Origin: Pseudosporangium ferrugineum
GTDB lineage: Bacteria > Actinomycetota > Actinomycetes > Mycobacteriales > Micromonosporaceae
Direction of reading: 5' to 3'
NCBI RefSeq assembly: GCF_003002065.1
Contig: NZ_PVZG01000007.1
Coordinates: 1-64,000 of the forward strand
Length of the DNA stretch: 64,000 nt
Shown: positions 43,109-51,447 of the stretch, in pieces
How the letters are laid out: each line of letters begins with the position of its first letter
Position numbering within the stretch: the stretch's first letter is position 1
Notes under the pieces: model-generated
Told to the model about the DNA's origin: nothing
The model's database searches: none
Seen by the model: only the letters and a program-made list of their open reading frames with translations
Translations under genes and position numbers: made by a program

Positions 43109-44283
43109 CGAGTCACCGCCGTCGCCCGCGGGGCCCGGCCCACCTGGAGGCGCTGGACCAGGGCGGAAGCGATCCGGTCGAGCGGGAGCACCTCGTCGGC
43201 CAGCCCCGCGCCGACCACCGCTCCGGGCATTCCCCACACCACCGAGCTCGCCTCGTCCTGCGCCAGAATCTCCGCGCCTGCGTCACGCAGCACCTTCGCA
43301 CCACCTCGTCCGTCGTATCCCATGCCTGTGAGCACCGCCGCGAACGCCGCCGCCCCGTAGAGCGACGCGACCGAGCGGAACATCACGTCGACCGCCGGAC
43401 GGCAGGAGTTCTCCGGCGGCGCGCCGCTGAGCTGGGTCAGCGTCGCGGTGTTGCGGCGTTGCAGCACGAGGTGCTTGTCGCCGGGAGCGATGTAGACGGT
43501 CCCCGGGGTGAGCTCCATGCCGTCGCCCGCCTCGACCACCCGCAGCGGCGTGCTGCGGTCGAGACGCTCGGCGAACATCCGGGTGAAGACCGGCGGCATG
43601 TGCTGGGTCACCACGACCGGCACCGGCAGGTCCGACGGCAACGCCTGGAGCACCTTGGTCAGCGCGTCCGGCCCGCCCGTCGACGACCCGATCGCCAGGA
43701 TGTCGACCCGGCCGTGCGGCATGCGCCGCAGCGGTCGCGCCGGAGCGGCGGGCAGCTTGCCGGCGGGCCGGCCGGTGAGCGCGCCGGGACGGCCCGGCGC
43801 GGCCGGACGCCCGGTAACCGGCGGTGCCAGGCCCGGGCGCTTCGTGGGGCCGAGACCCGGGCGCGGTGCGCCGGGAGGCCGGCGGCCGGCCAGCGCGTGG
43901 ATCTTCGGTACGAGCTGCTCCCGCACCGCCGCGATGGACTCGCCGATGGAACCCACGTTGCTCGGCTTGGTCACATAGTCCGTGGCACCCGCGGCCAGCG
44001 CCTCCAGCGTGGCGCTCGCGCCGGCCGCGGAGAGCGTGCTGAACATGATCACCGGCAGGTGCTTGTGCCGCTTGCGCAGCTCCCGGACCGCCGCGATGCC
44101 GTCCATCTGCGGCATCTCGATGTCCATGGTGATGGCGTCGGGCTTCAGGCTGTCGATCTTCGCCTGGGCCAGCAGGCCGTTGGCGGCCGTGCCGACCACC
44201 TCGATGCCCGGCGCCCCGGTCAGCGAGTCCACGATGAGCCGGCGGACCACCACGGAGTCGTCGACGACGAGCACTCTGATCAT
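43105..44283 (-). CDS. cheB: Chemotaxis response regulator methylesterase CheB
   Basis: 392 residues, GGAGGA before the ATG at 44281-44283. Receiver about 1-120 (VVDDSVVVRRLI, DAITMDIEMPQMDG, TKPSNVG). Gly/Pro/Arg-rich linker about 135-190. Methylesterase about 195-385 with Ser in GSSTGGPDAL, His in VVTQHMPPVF and Asp in GMGYDGRGG. It demethylates or deamidates receptors; activity is raised by CheA. Confidence 0.95.
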   Translation of the reverse strand: MIRVLVVDDSVVVRRLIVDSLTGAPGIEVVGTAANGLLAQAKIDSLKPDAITMDIEMPQMDGIAAVRELRKRHKHLPVIMFSTLSAAGASATLEALAAGATDYVTKPSNVGSIGESIAAVREQLVPKIHALAGRRPPGAPRPGLGPTKRPGLAPPVTGRPAAPGRPGALTGRPAGKLPAAPARPLRRMPHGRVDILAIGSSTGGPDALTKVLQALPSDLPVPVVVTQHMPPVFTRMFAERLDRSTPLRVVEAGDGMELTPGTVYIAPGDKHLVLQRRNTATLTQLSGAPPENSCRPAVDVMFRSVASLYGAAAFAAVLTGMGYDGRGGAKVLRDAGAEILAQDEASSVVWGMPGAVVGAGLADEVLPLDRIASALVQRLQVGRAPRATAVTR

Positions 44284-44299
44284 CGTTGTCCTCCGTCCC

Positions 44300-45172
44300 T
44301 CATCCGAGCCACGCCGGTCCGAGCGCCGCGACGACCGGCGTGAGCAGCCGGTGCGCGGTCGCGGTGTCCAGCAGGTCCCGGACGACGAGCGCCTGGACCG
44401 CACCGCTGAGCATGTTCCAGACGCCGCCGGCGCGTTCCGCCAGTGGGATGGCGGCCGTGTCGATCGCCTGCACGAGCAGCATCTGGGCCGCCGCCGCCGT
44501 GCGGACCCGGTCCGACAGGTACGCCGCCCACGAGGCCGAGTGCACCGCCGGGGACCAGCCGCCGGCGTTCTTGCGGGCGTCCTCCGCCGACTGCGCCAGC
44601 CGGGCCAGATCGTTCGGGGTGATCGAGCGCAGCCGGTCGAGCAGGGCCGAGACCGCGTAGTGGTGCGGTCCGAGGTCGATCGGCTTGCCGGCCGGCAGCT
44701 TGCGCAGCGCGGCCACCCAGCCGGCCCCGAGCATCCGGCGGGTCGTGTCGTCCAGCACCTCGCGCAGGTAGCTGGCGACCGCGGCGTCGCAGAGCAGGGC
44801 GGTCGCCGCGGCGGCCGTCGGGTCCTGCGTGGCGTCGCGGCCCTTGCCCACCCAGGTCCACGCCATCACGTCGTAGCGCAGGCAGGTGAGCAGGGCGTCG
44901 ACCGACCCGATCGGCGCCCGCTCGACCAGCGCCAGCGAGCTCGCCGGGTCGTCGGCCTTCATGCCCTTGAGCGACGGCATCTTGCGCGCGGCGCTCTCCA
45001 CCTCCACCCAGAGCGGCCCCCGGACCCCTTCGTCCGGCAGCCGCTCGGCCAGGACCGGCAGGTCCCCGACGCTGAGGCGCAGGGCGCGCAACAGCACCTC
45101 GGCGGTGGCCGACCCGCCCCCGAGGCGGGTCAGGTCGAAGCCGAGAACGGGGGCGCTGACCAGGCTGTACAT
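44300..45172 (-). CDS. Uncharacterised helical che-operon protein
   Basis: 290 residues, its ATG overlapping the cheW stop (ATGA), so it is co-translated with cheW. Mostly alpha-helical and Ala/Leu-rich, without membrane segments or signal peptide. I recognise no domain. Being embedded between cheW and cheB, it is probably a chemotaxis component, perhaps a structural partner of the array or a coupling protein of this lineage. Confidence 0.75.
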   Translation of the reverse strand: MYSLVSAPVLGFDLTRLGGGSATAEVLLRALRLSVGDLPVLAERLPDEGVRGPLWVEVESAARKMPSLKGMKADDPASSLALVERAPIGSVDALLTCLRYDVMAWTWVGKGRDATQDPTAAAATALLCDAAVASYLREVLDDTTRRMLGAGWVAALRKLPAGKPIDLGPHHYAVSALLDRLRSITPNDLARLAQSAEDARKNAGGWSPAVHSASWAAYLSDRVRTAAAAQMLLVQAIDTAAIPLAERAGGVWNMLSGAVQALVVRDLLDTATAHRLLTPVVAALGPAWLG

Positions 45173-45609
45173 CAGGTGGTGGCTCGGTACGTGTCGACGG
45201 CCTGGTTCACGTCGAGCGCCAGCATCAGCCGGCCGTCCAGCTTGAACGTGCCGACCACCAGCTCACGGGTAGGGCCGCTGAGCGTGTCCGGCGGCGGCTC
45301 GAACGCGTCGTCGTCCAGGTCCACGACCTCGCCGATGCGGTCGACGAGCAGGCTGACCGGCTCACCGTCGCCACGCAGGATCACGTTCATGACGGGGCCC
45401 TGCAGCGCCTGCCGGGCCAGGCCCAGCTGGACCCGCAGGTCGACCGCCGCGATCACCTGACCGCGCAGGTTGAACAGGCCACCCACGGCCGGCGGCGCGA
45501 GCGGCACCGGCGTGTACTCGTTGTACGACAGCACTTCCTGGACCGTGTGGACCTCGACCCCGAAGAGCTGGTCTGCCACCTCGAAGGTGGCGAACTGGCG
45601 GCTCGCCAT
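45172..45609 (-). CDS. cheW: Chemotaxis coupling protein CheW
   Basis: 145 residues. CheW fold: ATFEVADQLFGVEVHTVQEVL, NLRGQVIAAVDLRVQLGL, VSLLVDRIGEVV. It links CheA to receptors. 1 base after cheA. Confidence 0.95.
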   Translation of the reverse strand: MASRQFATFEVADQLFGVEVHTVQEVLSYNEYTPVPLAPPAVGGLFNLRGQVIAAVDLRVQLGLARQALQGPVMNVILRGDGEPVSLLVDRIGEVVDLDDDAFEPPPDTLSGPTRELVVGTFKLDGRLMLALDVNQAVDTYRATT

Positions 45610-45610
45610 G

Positions 45611-48001
45611 TCAGGCCTCCACCAGCATCTCGTCGGACATCTCGGCGTAGAAGTTCGGGTCGGCGGCGAGGATCGCGCGGCGGACGTCGAGCAGCTCGGT
45701 CACGCGCTGCTGGATGACGGCCGTACCGACCAGGCCGTCCTCCTCCGCGTCGCGGCGGGCGGTGGTCGAGTTCTCGGCGATGTCGACGATCCGGTCCACG
45801 ACCAGCGCCACGCTGCGGCCTCCCTCGCTGTAGACGACCACCGAGACGGTGTCGCCCTCCTCCGTCTCGCTGTACGCCCCCAGCAGGTGCGACAGCCGCA
45901 CGAGCGGCAGGATCTGCCCCCGGTACTGCACGACCTCGCGGGAGCCGGCGTGCTCGATGCGGTCCCGCGGGAACTCCTCGAGCCGCGTGACGGTGTCGAG
46001 CGGGATCGCGACCCGGCGCTCGCCGACCGCCGTGATCAGCAGTCGTTCGCCGGTGCCGGCGCCGCCGGTGGCCCGCGAGGTGCCGACCAGGTTCTCCCGC
46101 TCCGAGTCGACCGCGAGGTGCGAGCGGCGCGCCAGCGAGGAGACGTCGAGGATCAGGCCGACCTTGCCGTCGCCCAGGATGGTGGCTCCGGCGTACAGGC
46201 CGATGTCCTTGAATCTGCTGTTCAGCGCCTTGACCACGACCTCTTCGGTGTTCAGGACGCGGTCCACGACCAGGCCGAAGCGGCGGCCGTCGGCCTGCAG
46301 CACCATGATGTAGACGCCCTGGTCGCCGCCGGGCTCGAGGCCGAGCGTGCGGTCGAGGCGGACCAGCGGGAGCAGCTTGCCGCGCAGCCGGTAGACCGGG
46401 GCGCCCGAGGCGTACTCGATCTTGGTGGACTGGCCGTCGATGAAGACCAGCTCCAGCACCGCCACCTGCGGCACCACGTAGCGCTGGTCGCCGCAGTCCA
46501 CGGTCAGCGCCTGGATGATCGCCAGCGTCAGCGGGATGGTGAGGCGCCAGACCGTACCCTGGCCCAGCGTCGAGTCGACGCTGACCGCGCCGCCGATCCG
46601 CTCGATGTTGGTCTTGACCACGTCCATGCCGACGCCGCGGCCGGAGACGTTGGTGACCTTCGTCGCGGTGGAGAAGCCGGGCTGGAAGACCATCGCCATG
46701 ATCTCGCGCTTGTCCATGTTCGGGACCTGCTCGGCGCGGAGCAGCCCCTTCTCCACGGCCTTCTGCGCGATGCGGCTGACGTCCATGCCGGCGCCGTCGT
46801 CGGCGACCTCGACCGCGACGTGCCCACCCTCGTGGTACGCCCGCAGCGTCAGCGTCCCCTCGGGGTTCTTGCCGGCCGCCGAGCGCCGCTCGGGCTCCTC
46901 GATGCCGTGGTCGACGGCGTTGCGGACCAGGTGGGTCAGCGGGTCCTTGACCGCCTCCAGGAGGCTGCGGTCGAGCTCGGTCTCCTTGCCCTCCATGACC
47001 AGCTCGACCTTCTTGCCGAGCGAGTTGGAGAGGTCCCGGATGACCCGGGGCAGCTTCGACCAGATGTGCTCGATCGGCTGCATGCGGGTCTTCATGATGC
47101 CCTCTTGCAGCTCCGAGGTGATCATGCCGAGCCGCTGGGCGCTGCGGACCAGGCCGGAGTCGCCGATGTCCATCACGCCACGGACCAGCTGGTTACGAGC
47201 CAGGACCAGCTCGCCGACCATGTTCATGAGGCTGTCGAGCAGGTCGACGTCGACCCGGATGGCGCTGTCGGCGACGCTGCGCTTCGGGGTCTGCGCCTGG
47301 AGGGCGTCGCTGACCGCGGACGGCTGGGTCTTGCCCTCCTCGAGCAGGATCGTGCCCAGCTTGCGCTCGTCGCCCTCGAGCTGCGATTGCAGCGCCGAGC
47401 CGACGTCCGCGGGCTCGGCCGCGCCGGTCTCCACCAGGATCTCGCCGAGCGGGCGGCGCTGGCCCTCGACCGGCTCCGGGGCCGGGCGGGCCGGCATCTC
47501 CGCGAGCGGCTCGGGCTTCTCGGCCGGCGGCGGGGCGGCGGCAGCAGCGGGCGCGGGCGCGGCGGCCGGAGCAGCCGGAGCGGCTGCGGCGGCCGGGCCG
47601 GCGGTGACGTCGCCGGGAGCGTTCATCTGGGCGTGTACGGCCGTGATGATGCTCTCGACGTCGACCTCGCCCTCGTTGCCCTTCTGCTCGATGGACTCGA
47701 GCAGGGAGCGGACGCCGTCGATGGTCGCCAGCAGCGTGGTGATCGTGGTGGGCGTCACCGGCTGGACGCCGTCGCGCAGCCGCGACAGCAGCGACTCGCC
47801 GGCGTGGGCCAGCGTCTCCAGCCGGGTGAAGGCCAGGAAGCCGCTCGTGCCCTTGATCGTGTGGATCGCCCGGAAGATGCGGGAGATCAGGTCACGCGAC
47901 GACGGGTCCTGCTCCAGCGCCACGAGGTCCCGGTCGATCTGATCCAGGTTCTCGTGGCTCTCCATCAGGAATTCGCCGACGATCTCGCCAAGGTCTTCCA
48001 A
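45611..48001 (-). CDS. cheA: Chemotaxis histidine kinase CheA
   Basis: 796 residues from a TTG at 47999-48001 with AGGAGGT 8 bases upstream. The in-frame ATG at 48037 lies inside the promoter -10 and is rejected. Hpt domain with His47 (AIHTIKGTSGFL). Ala/Pro linker about 126-168. Two 24-residue motifs of MshEN type (about 184-237) where the CheY-binding P2 domain would be. Dimerisation helices, then HATPase (VRNAVDHGIEEPERR, DDGAGMD, GRGVGMDVV). Two CheW-type domains complete the C-terminus. First gene of the che operon. Confidence 0.95.
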   Translation of the reverse strand: MEDLGEIVGEFLMESHENLDQIDRDLVALEQDPSSRDLISRIFRAIHTIKGTSGFLAFTRLETLAHAGESLLSRLRDGVQPVTPTTITTLLATIDGVRSLLESIEQKGNEGEVDVESIITAVHAQMNAPGDVTAGPAAAAAPAAPAAAPAPAAAAAPPPAEKPEPLAEMPARPAPEPVEGQRRPLGEILVETGAAEPADVGSALQSQLEGDERKLGTILLEEGKTQPSAVSDALQAQTPKRSVADSAIRVDVDLLDSLMNMVGELVLARNQLVRGVMDIGDSGLVRSAQRLGMITSELQEGIMKTRMQPIEHIWSKLPRVIRDLSNSLGKKVELVMEGKETELDRSLLEAVKDPLTHLVRNAVDHGIEEPERRSAAGKNPEGTLTLRAYHEGGHVAVEVADDGAGMDVSRIAQKAVEKGLLRAEQVPNMDKREIMAMVFQPGFSTATKVTNVSGRGVGMDVVKTNIERIGGAVSVDSTLGQGTVWRLTIPLTLAIIQALTVDCGDQRYVVPQVAVLELVFIDGQSTKIEYASGAPVYRLRGKLLPLVRLDRTLGLEPGGDQGVYIMVLQADGRRFGLVVDRVLNTEEVVVKALNSRFKDIGLYAGATILGDGKVGLILDVSSLARRSHLAVDSERENLVGTSRATGGAGTGERLLITAVGERRVAIPLDTVTRLEEFPRDRIEHAGSREVVQYRGQILPLVRLSHLLGAYSETEEGDTVSVVVYSEGGRSVALVVDRIVDIAENSTTARRDAEEDGLVGTAVIQQRVTELLDVRRAILAADPNFYAEMSDEMLVEA

Positions 48002-48033
48002 CGCCCTTACCTCCTGCTCGTTTCCCAAGTCCC

Positions 48034-48085
48034 TCATCGACCCACCGGGTCCTCATCTGAGGACACCCGAAGCGCTACCGGTTGC
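48034..48085 (-). promoter_or_regulatory. Sigma-28-type promoter of the che operon with TcrA-like half-site
   Basis: On the minus strand TCAG (48060-48057), 15 bases, GTCGATGA (48041-48034). A perfect GCAACCG (48085-48079) starts 25 bases above the -35, close to the 26 bases at flgB; its expected partner (48074-48068) is CGCTTCG, 2 of 7. It lies downstream of the OmpR-type regulator gene. Confidence 0.62.
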
Positions 48086-48088
48086 GGC

Positions 48089-48787
48089 TCAGTTGTCACC
48101 GCCCGGCCGCCGGTAGCGGTAACCGAATCCGCGTACGGACTCGATCGGGGATTCGTCGGGATCCGACCAGCCGAGCTTGCGGCGCAAGCGCAGCACGGCG
48201 AACTTGACGCGCTCCTGACCGATGCCGGTGGGGTCGTCCCACGCCTGGGTCAGCAACTGGTTGGGGCTCAGCACCGCGCCGGCGTGCCGGACCAGGGCGT
48301 TGAGCAGCCGGAATTCGGTGGGGGTCAGGCGCTTCTCGTCCCCCTTGACGTAGACCCGGCGCTTCGTCGGGTCGAGGTGCACCAACCCGTCGTCGTAGAT
48401 CTGGCTGGCCCAGCTGTTCTGGCCGCTGGAGGAGCGGCGCAGCAGGGCCTCCACCCGGGCCAGCAGCTCGTTGTTGGCGAACGGCTTGGTCAGGTAGTCG
48501 TCCGCGCCGCCGCGGAGGCCGCGTACCTTCTCGGCCTCCTGGCCGTGCGCGGTGAGGACCAGCACCGGCACGTCCGACACGTCCCGCAGCCGTTCGAGGA
48601 CCTGCCAGCCGTCCATCTCCGGCAGGCCGACGTCCAGCACCACCAGGTCGGGGTGCTCGGCGTACGCCTCCTTCAGCCCGGTACGCCCGTCCCCGGCGTG
48701 CGCCACCTCGTAGCCGGCGCGGCTGAAGAGCAGCCGCAGGGCCAGCGCGATGTCCGGGTCGTCCTCGACCACGAGCAGCCTGCTCAT
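48089..48787 (-). CDS. OmpR-family response regulator; candidate TcrA-type regulator of the cluster
   Basis: 232 residues from the ATG at 48785-48787 (GGTGA upstream). Receiver 1-120 (VVEDDPDIALAL, VVLDVGLPEMDG, LTKPFANNELLAR) and winged helix about 130-228 (LTPTEFRLLNALVRHAG, VRGFGYRYR). OmpR-type proteins bind tandem repeats with an 11-base period, the exact period of the boxes at 16309, 27901 and 3316. It lies 87 bases above cheA, opposite a kinase gene. That it is the TcrA equivalent is inference. Confidence 0.88.
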   Translation of the reverse strand: MSRLLVVEDDPDIALALRLLFSRAGYEVAHAGDGRTGLKEAYAEHPDLVVLDVGLPEMDGWQVLERLRDVSDVPVLVLTAHGQEAEKVRGLRGGADDYLTKPFANNELLARVEALLRRSSSGQNSWASQIYDDGLVHLDPTKRRVYVKGDEKRLTPTEFRLLNALVRHAGAVLSPNQLLTQAWDDPTGIGQERVKFAVLRLRRKLGWSDPDESPIESVRGFGYRYRRPGGDN

Positions 48788-48978
48788 GAGCTCGTCACCA
48801 TGCCCTCCGCCTCCGCCCCCCGCGCGCCACCGGACGCGACTGCCCGGCCGGCGCGGCACGCACCGGTTCGGATCAGCGTCTTGCCCCTGCCCCCCGCGAT
48901 CGCGGACGGCGAAGATGAAATGTCAAAAACCACGATAGCGTGACGTATCCGTCCGTATACGGAAAGTTATAGTTCAGC

Positions 48979-49671
48979 GTGCGAACCCCCACGAACGTCT
49001 TCGCGCTCCAGGCTCGCTTCCTGGCCGTGATCTCCCACGAGCTGCGCACGCCGCTCACCACCATCGCGTCGTTCACCGAGAGCCTGGACACCGACGACCT
49101 GGCCCCGGCCGAACGCTCGGTGGCGCTGGCCGCCGTGCGGCGCAACACCGAGCGGATGCTGGCGCTCGTGGAGGACCTGATGGTGGTCAGCCGGCTGCAG
49201 ACCGGCGACCTCGAGCTCTGGCCCGCGACCGTGCACCCGGGGCCGCTCATCCACGAGGTCGCCGAGTTGCTGGCGAGCCGGGAGCCGTACACCGCGGCGG
49301 CCGTACGCGCGGGTGACGGGCCGCCGCTCTCCGCCGACGGCCCGCTGCTGCGCGACCTCTTCTACGCCGTCATCGGCACCGTCGCGAGCGGCGCCGAGGA
49401 CCGTTCCGCCACGGTCGACGCCGAGGCGGACGCGGACGGCTGGCGGATCACCGTCGTGGCGCGGCAGTCCGAGCGGCTCACCGACGAGCACCTGATGGCC
49501 GGCATGCTCGCCGACCCGGATCCGCCGTACCGGCGCCGCAGCACGGCGCTGTGGATGCTCCTGGCGGAGGCGATCGCCACCCGGCACGGCGGCTCGGTGG
49601 AGCTGACGTACGACCCGGGCGTGGGGGCGGGAGCGGAGATCCGGCTCCCGTCGAGCATCCCCCCAGACTGA
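48979..49671 (+). CDS. Histidine kinase-like protein with degenerate ATPase domain
   Basis: 230 residues from a GTG, no membrane segment. HisKA with intact His in AVISHELRTPLTT at about 16-28 and a normal dimer helix pair. The ATPase half lacks the N-box Asn (DLFYAVIGTVASG) and any GxG boxes (ALWMLLAEAIATRHGG), so it probably cannot bind ATP normally. It is divergent from the OmpR-type regulator across 191 bases holding a 10-base palindrome CCGTATACGG at 48953-48962. It might be a phosphotransfer or phosphatase partner. Confidence 0.8.
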   Translation: MRTPTNVFALQARFLAVISHELRTPLTTIASFTESLDTDDLAPAERSVALAAVRRNTERMLALVEDLMVVSRLQTGDLELWPATVHPGPLIHEVAELLASREPYTAAAVRAGDGPPLSADGPLLRDLFYAVIGTVASGAEDRSATVDAEADADGWRITVVARQSERLTDEHLMAGMLADPDPPYRRRSTALWMLLAEAIATRHGGSVELTYDPGVGAGAEIRLPSSIPPD

Positions 49672-49790
49672 CACAGAACCGCGCTCTACCGTCGGAAACG
49701 CCCAAAGATAAGACGTAACGCCGAGATGCCGGGTCCCATTGCGATTGCCGGGCGAACAGGAGCCCGGCCGTGGACCGGGAGGCAAGAACC

Positions 49791-50282
49791 GTGTTCGAAC
49801 TCGTACGACGTATCGCCCTCGCCGCGGCCACCCCGGCCGCACTGCTCGCGCTGACCGCCACGCCGGCGTCGGCCGCCACCACCGCCGGCCCGACCACCGC
49901 GTCGGACCTGATGGTGGACGTGATCGACCGGACCAACGCGGAGCGGGCACGGGCCGGATGCGCACCGCTCGAGGTCGAGCAGGAGCTCATGGTCGCGTCC
50001 GTACGCCAGAGCCACTACATGGCCGCGACCGGCGACTTCGGGCACATCGGCTGGCGCGGCTCGACCTTCGAGTCCCGGTCGCGGGCCGTGGGGTACCACG
50101 AGGTGGCCGCCGAGAACATCGCGTGGGGCTACTCCAGCGCCGCCGAGGCGGTCGAGGCCTGGATGGCCAGCCCGTCCCACCGCGAGAACATCCTCAACTG
50201 CGAGGCCCGGTCCTTCGGGGCCGGCGTGCAGCGCGCCGCGAACGGCACCCTGTACTGGACCCAGGTGTTCGGCTGGCGCTGA
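49791..50282 (+). CDS. Secreted CAP/SCP-domain protein
   Basis: 163 residues from the GTG at 49791 (GGGAGG upstream; a GTG at 49770 lacks a site). Signal peptide to about residue 28. CAP domain with NAERARAGCAPLEVE, HYMAATGDFGHIGW, AENIAWG and SPSHRENILN, i.e. the usual His/Glu cavity. Two Cys (about 54 and 141) could form a disulfide. Extracellular; bacterial CAP proteins have no settled function. It converges with murB, 10 bases apart. Confidence 0.9.
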   Translation: MFELVRRIALAAATPAALLALTATPASAATTAGPTTASDLMVDVIDRTNAERARAGCAPLEVEQELMVASVRQSHYMAATGDFGHIGWRGSTFESRSRAVGYHEVAAENIAWGYSSAAEAVEAWMASPSHRENILNCEARSFGAGVQRAANGTLYWTQVFGWR

Positions 50283-50292
50283 GCCGCGACCG

Positions 50293-51381
50293 CTACAGCG
50301 AGCAGTTCACGAGTACCGGTTCGGGGTGCAGGACGACTCCGAACCGGTCGCGTACCCCGTCGCGGATCTCCCGGGCGAGGTCGAGCAGCGCGGCCGTCGT
50401 CCCGCCGCCGCGGTGGGTCAGCGCCAGGGTGTGCTTGGCCGAGATGGCGACGCCGTCGCGGCCGGCGTACCCCTTGGTGAAGCCCGCCTTCTCGATCAGC
50501 CAGGCGGCCGGCACCTTGACCGTGCCGTTCGGCGCCGGCCAGCTCGGCGGCTCGCCCGCGTCGGCCAGCCGGTCCTGCACCGTGGCCCACTCCTGCGCGG
50601 AGAGCACCGGGTTGGTGAAGAAGGAGCCCACCGAGCGGGTGTCGGGGTCGTCCGGGTCGAGCACCATGCCCTTGCCGGCCCGCAGCTTTAGCACGGTGTC
50701 GCGGACCCGCTCGGCGGCCACCCGCTCGCCGGCCTCGACGCCGAGGTGGCGAGCCAGTTCGGCGTACCGGATCGGCGCCGAGGCGGCGGAGACGGCGAGC
50801 CGGAAGTCGACCTCCAGGACCAGCCACCGGTCGTTGTGCTTGAAGATGCTGGACCTGTACGCGAACCCGCACTCCGGCAGCGACAGCACCTTCACCTCAT
50901 CGTCCACCCGGTCGTAGACGTGCACCGCCTCGATCGTCTGGGCGACCTCCTGGCCGTACGCGCCGACGTTCTGGATCGGCGTGGCACCGACCGAGCCCGG
51001 GATGCCGGACAGCGCCTCGAGGCCGGAGAGCCCGCCGGCGAGCGTCCGGGCGACGAACTCGTCCCACGGCTCGCCCGCCGCGACCCGCAGCAGGACGCCG
51101 CGGTGGTCGCGCTCCACCTCGGTGACCCCACGGGTGCGCATGAGCAGCACCGGCCCCGGAAATCCCGCATCGCCGATGACGACGTTGCTGCCGCCGGACA
51201 GGACCAGCACCCGGTACCCCTTGCGGGCGGCGGACCGCATCATTGCGACCGCTTCGTCCGTTTCGGACACCGGGGTGAGCGTGTCAGCCGGGCCGCCGAG
51301 GCGTAGCGTCGTGTACGCCCCCAGCGAACTGGCATGCGCTGCAGGTGCGGTGGCGGGTGGATCAGCACTAACGTCAGGCAC
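50293..51381 (-). CDS. murB: UDP-N-acetylenolpyruvoylglucosamine reductase MurB
   Basis: 362 residues. FAD-binding part (TTLRLGGPADTL, LSGGSNVVIGDAGF, SGIPGSVGATPIQNVGAYGQEV), substrate part with catalytic Arg (AYRSSIFK), Ser (RSVGSFFTNPV) and Glu (HPEPVL). Type I MurB. It reduces enolpyruvyl-UDP-GlcNAc to UDP-MurNAc with NADPH in peptidoglycan synthesis. Confidence 0.96.
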   Translation of the reverse strand: MPDVSADPPATAPAAHASSLGAYTTLRLGGPADTLTPVSETDEAVAMMRSAARKGYRVLVLSGGSNVVIGDAGFPGPVLLMRTRGVTEVERDHRGVLLRVAAGEPWDEFVARTLAGGLSGLEALSGIPGSVGATPIQNVGAYGQEVAQTIEAVHVYDRVDDEVKVLSLPECGFAYRSSIFKHNDRWLVLEVDFRLAVSAASAPIRYAELARHLGVEAGERVAAERVRDTVLKLRAGKGMVLDPDDPDTRSVGSFFTNPVLSAQEWATVQDRLADAGEPPSWPAPNGTVKVPAAWLIEKAGFTKGYAGRDGVAISAKHTLALTHRGGGTTAALLDLAREIRDGVRDRFGVVLHPEPVLVNCSL

Positions 51382-51447
51382 TGGTTCACCCTAGGCCGAC
51401 GGGCGACGGGGGATGCACAGGCGGTCCTCCTCGAGCGGGAGAAGCTG

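Noticed and set aside
48001..48037. CheA start at the ATG 48037
   Set aside because: It lies inside the -10 of the che promoter and has only a weak site. The TTG 12 codons on has AGGAGGT at ideal spacing and restores the usual CheA N-terminus.
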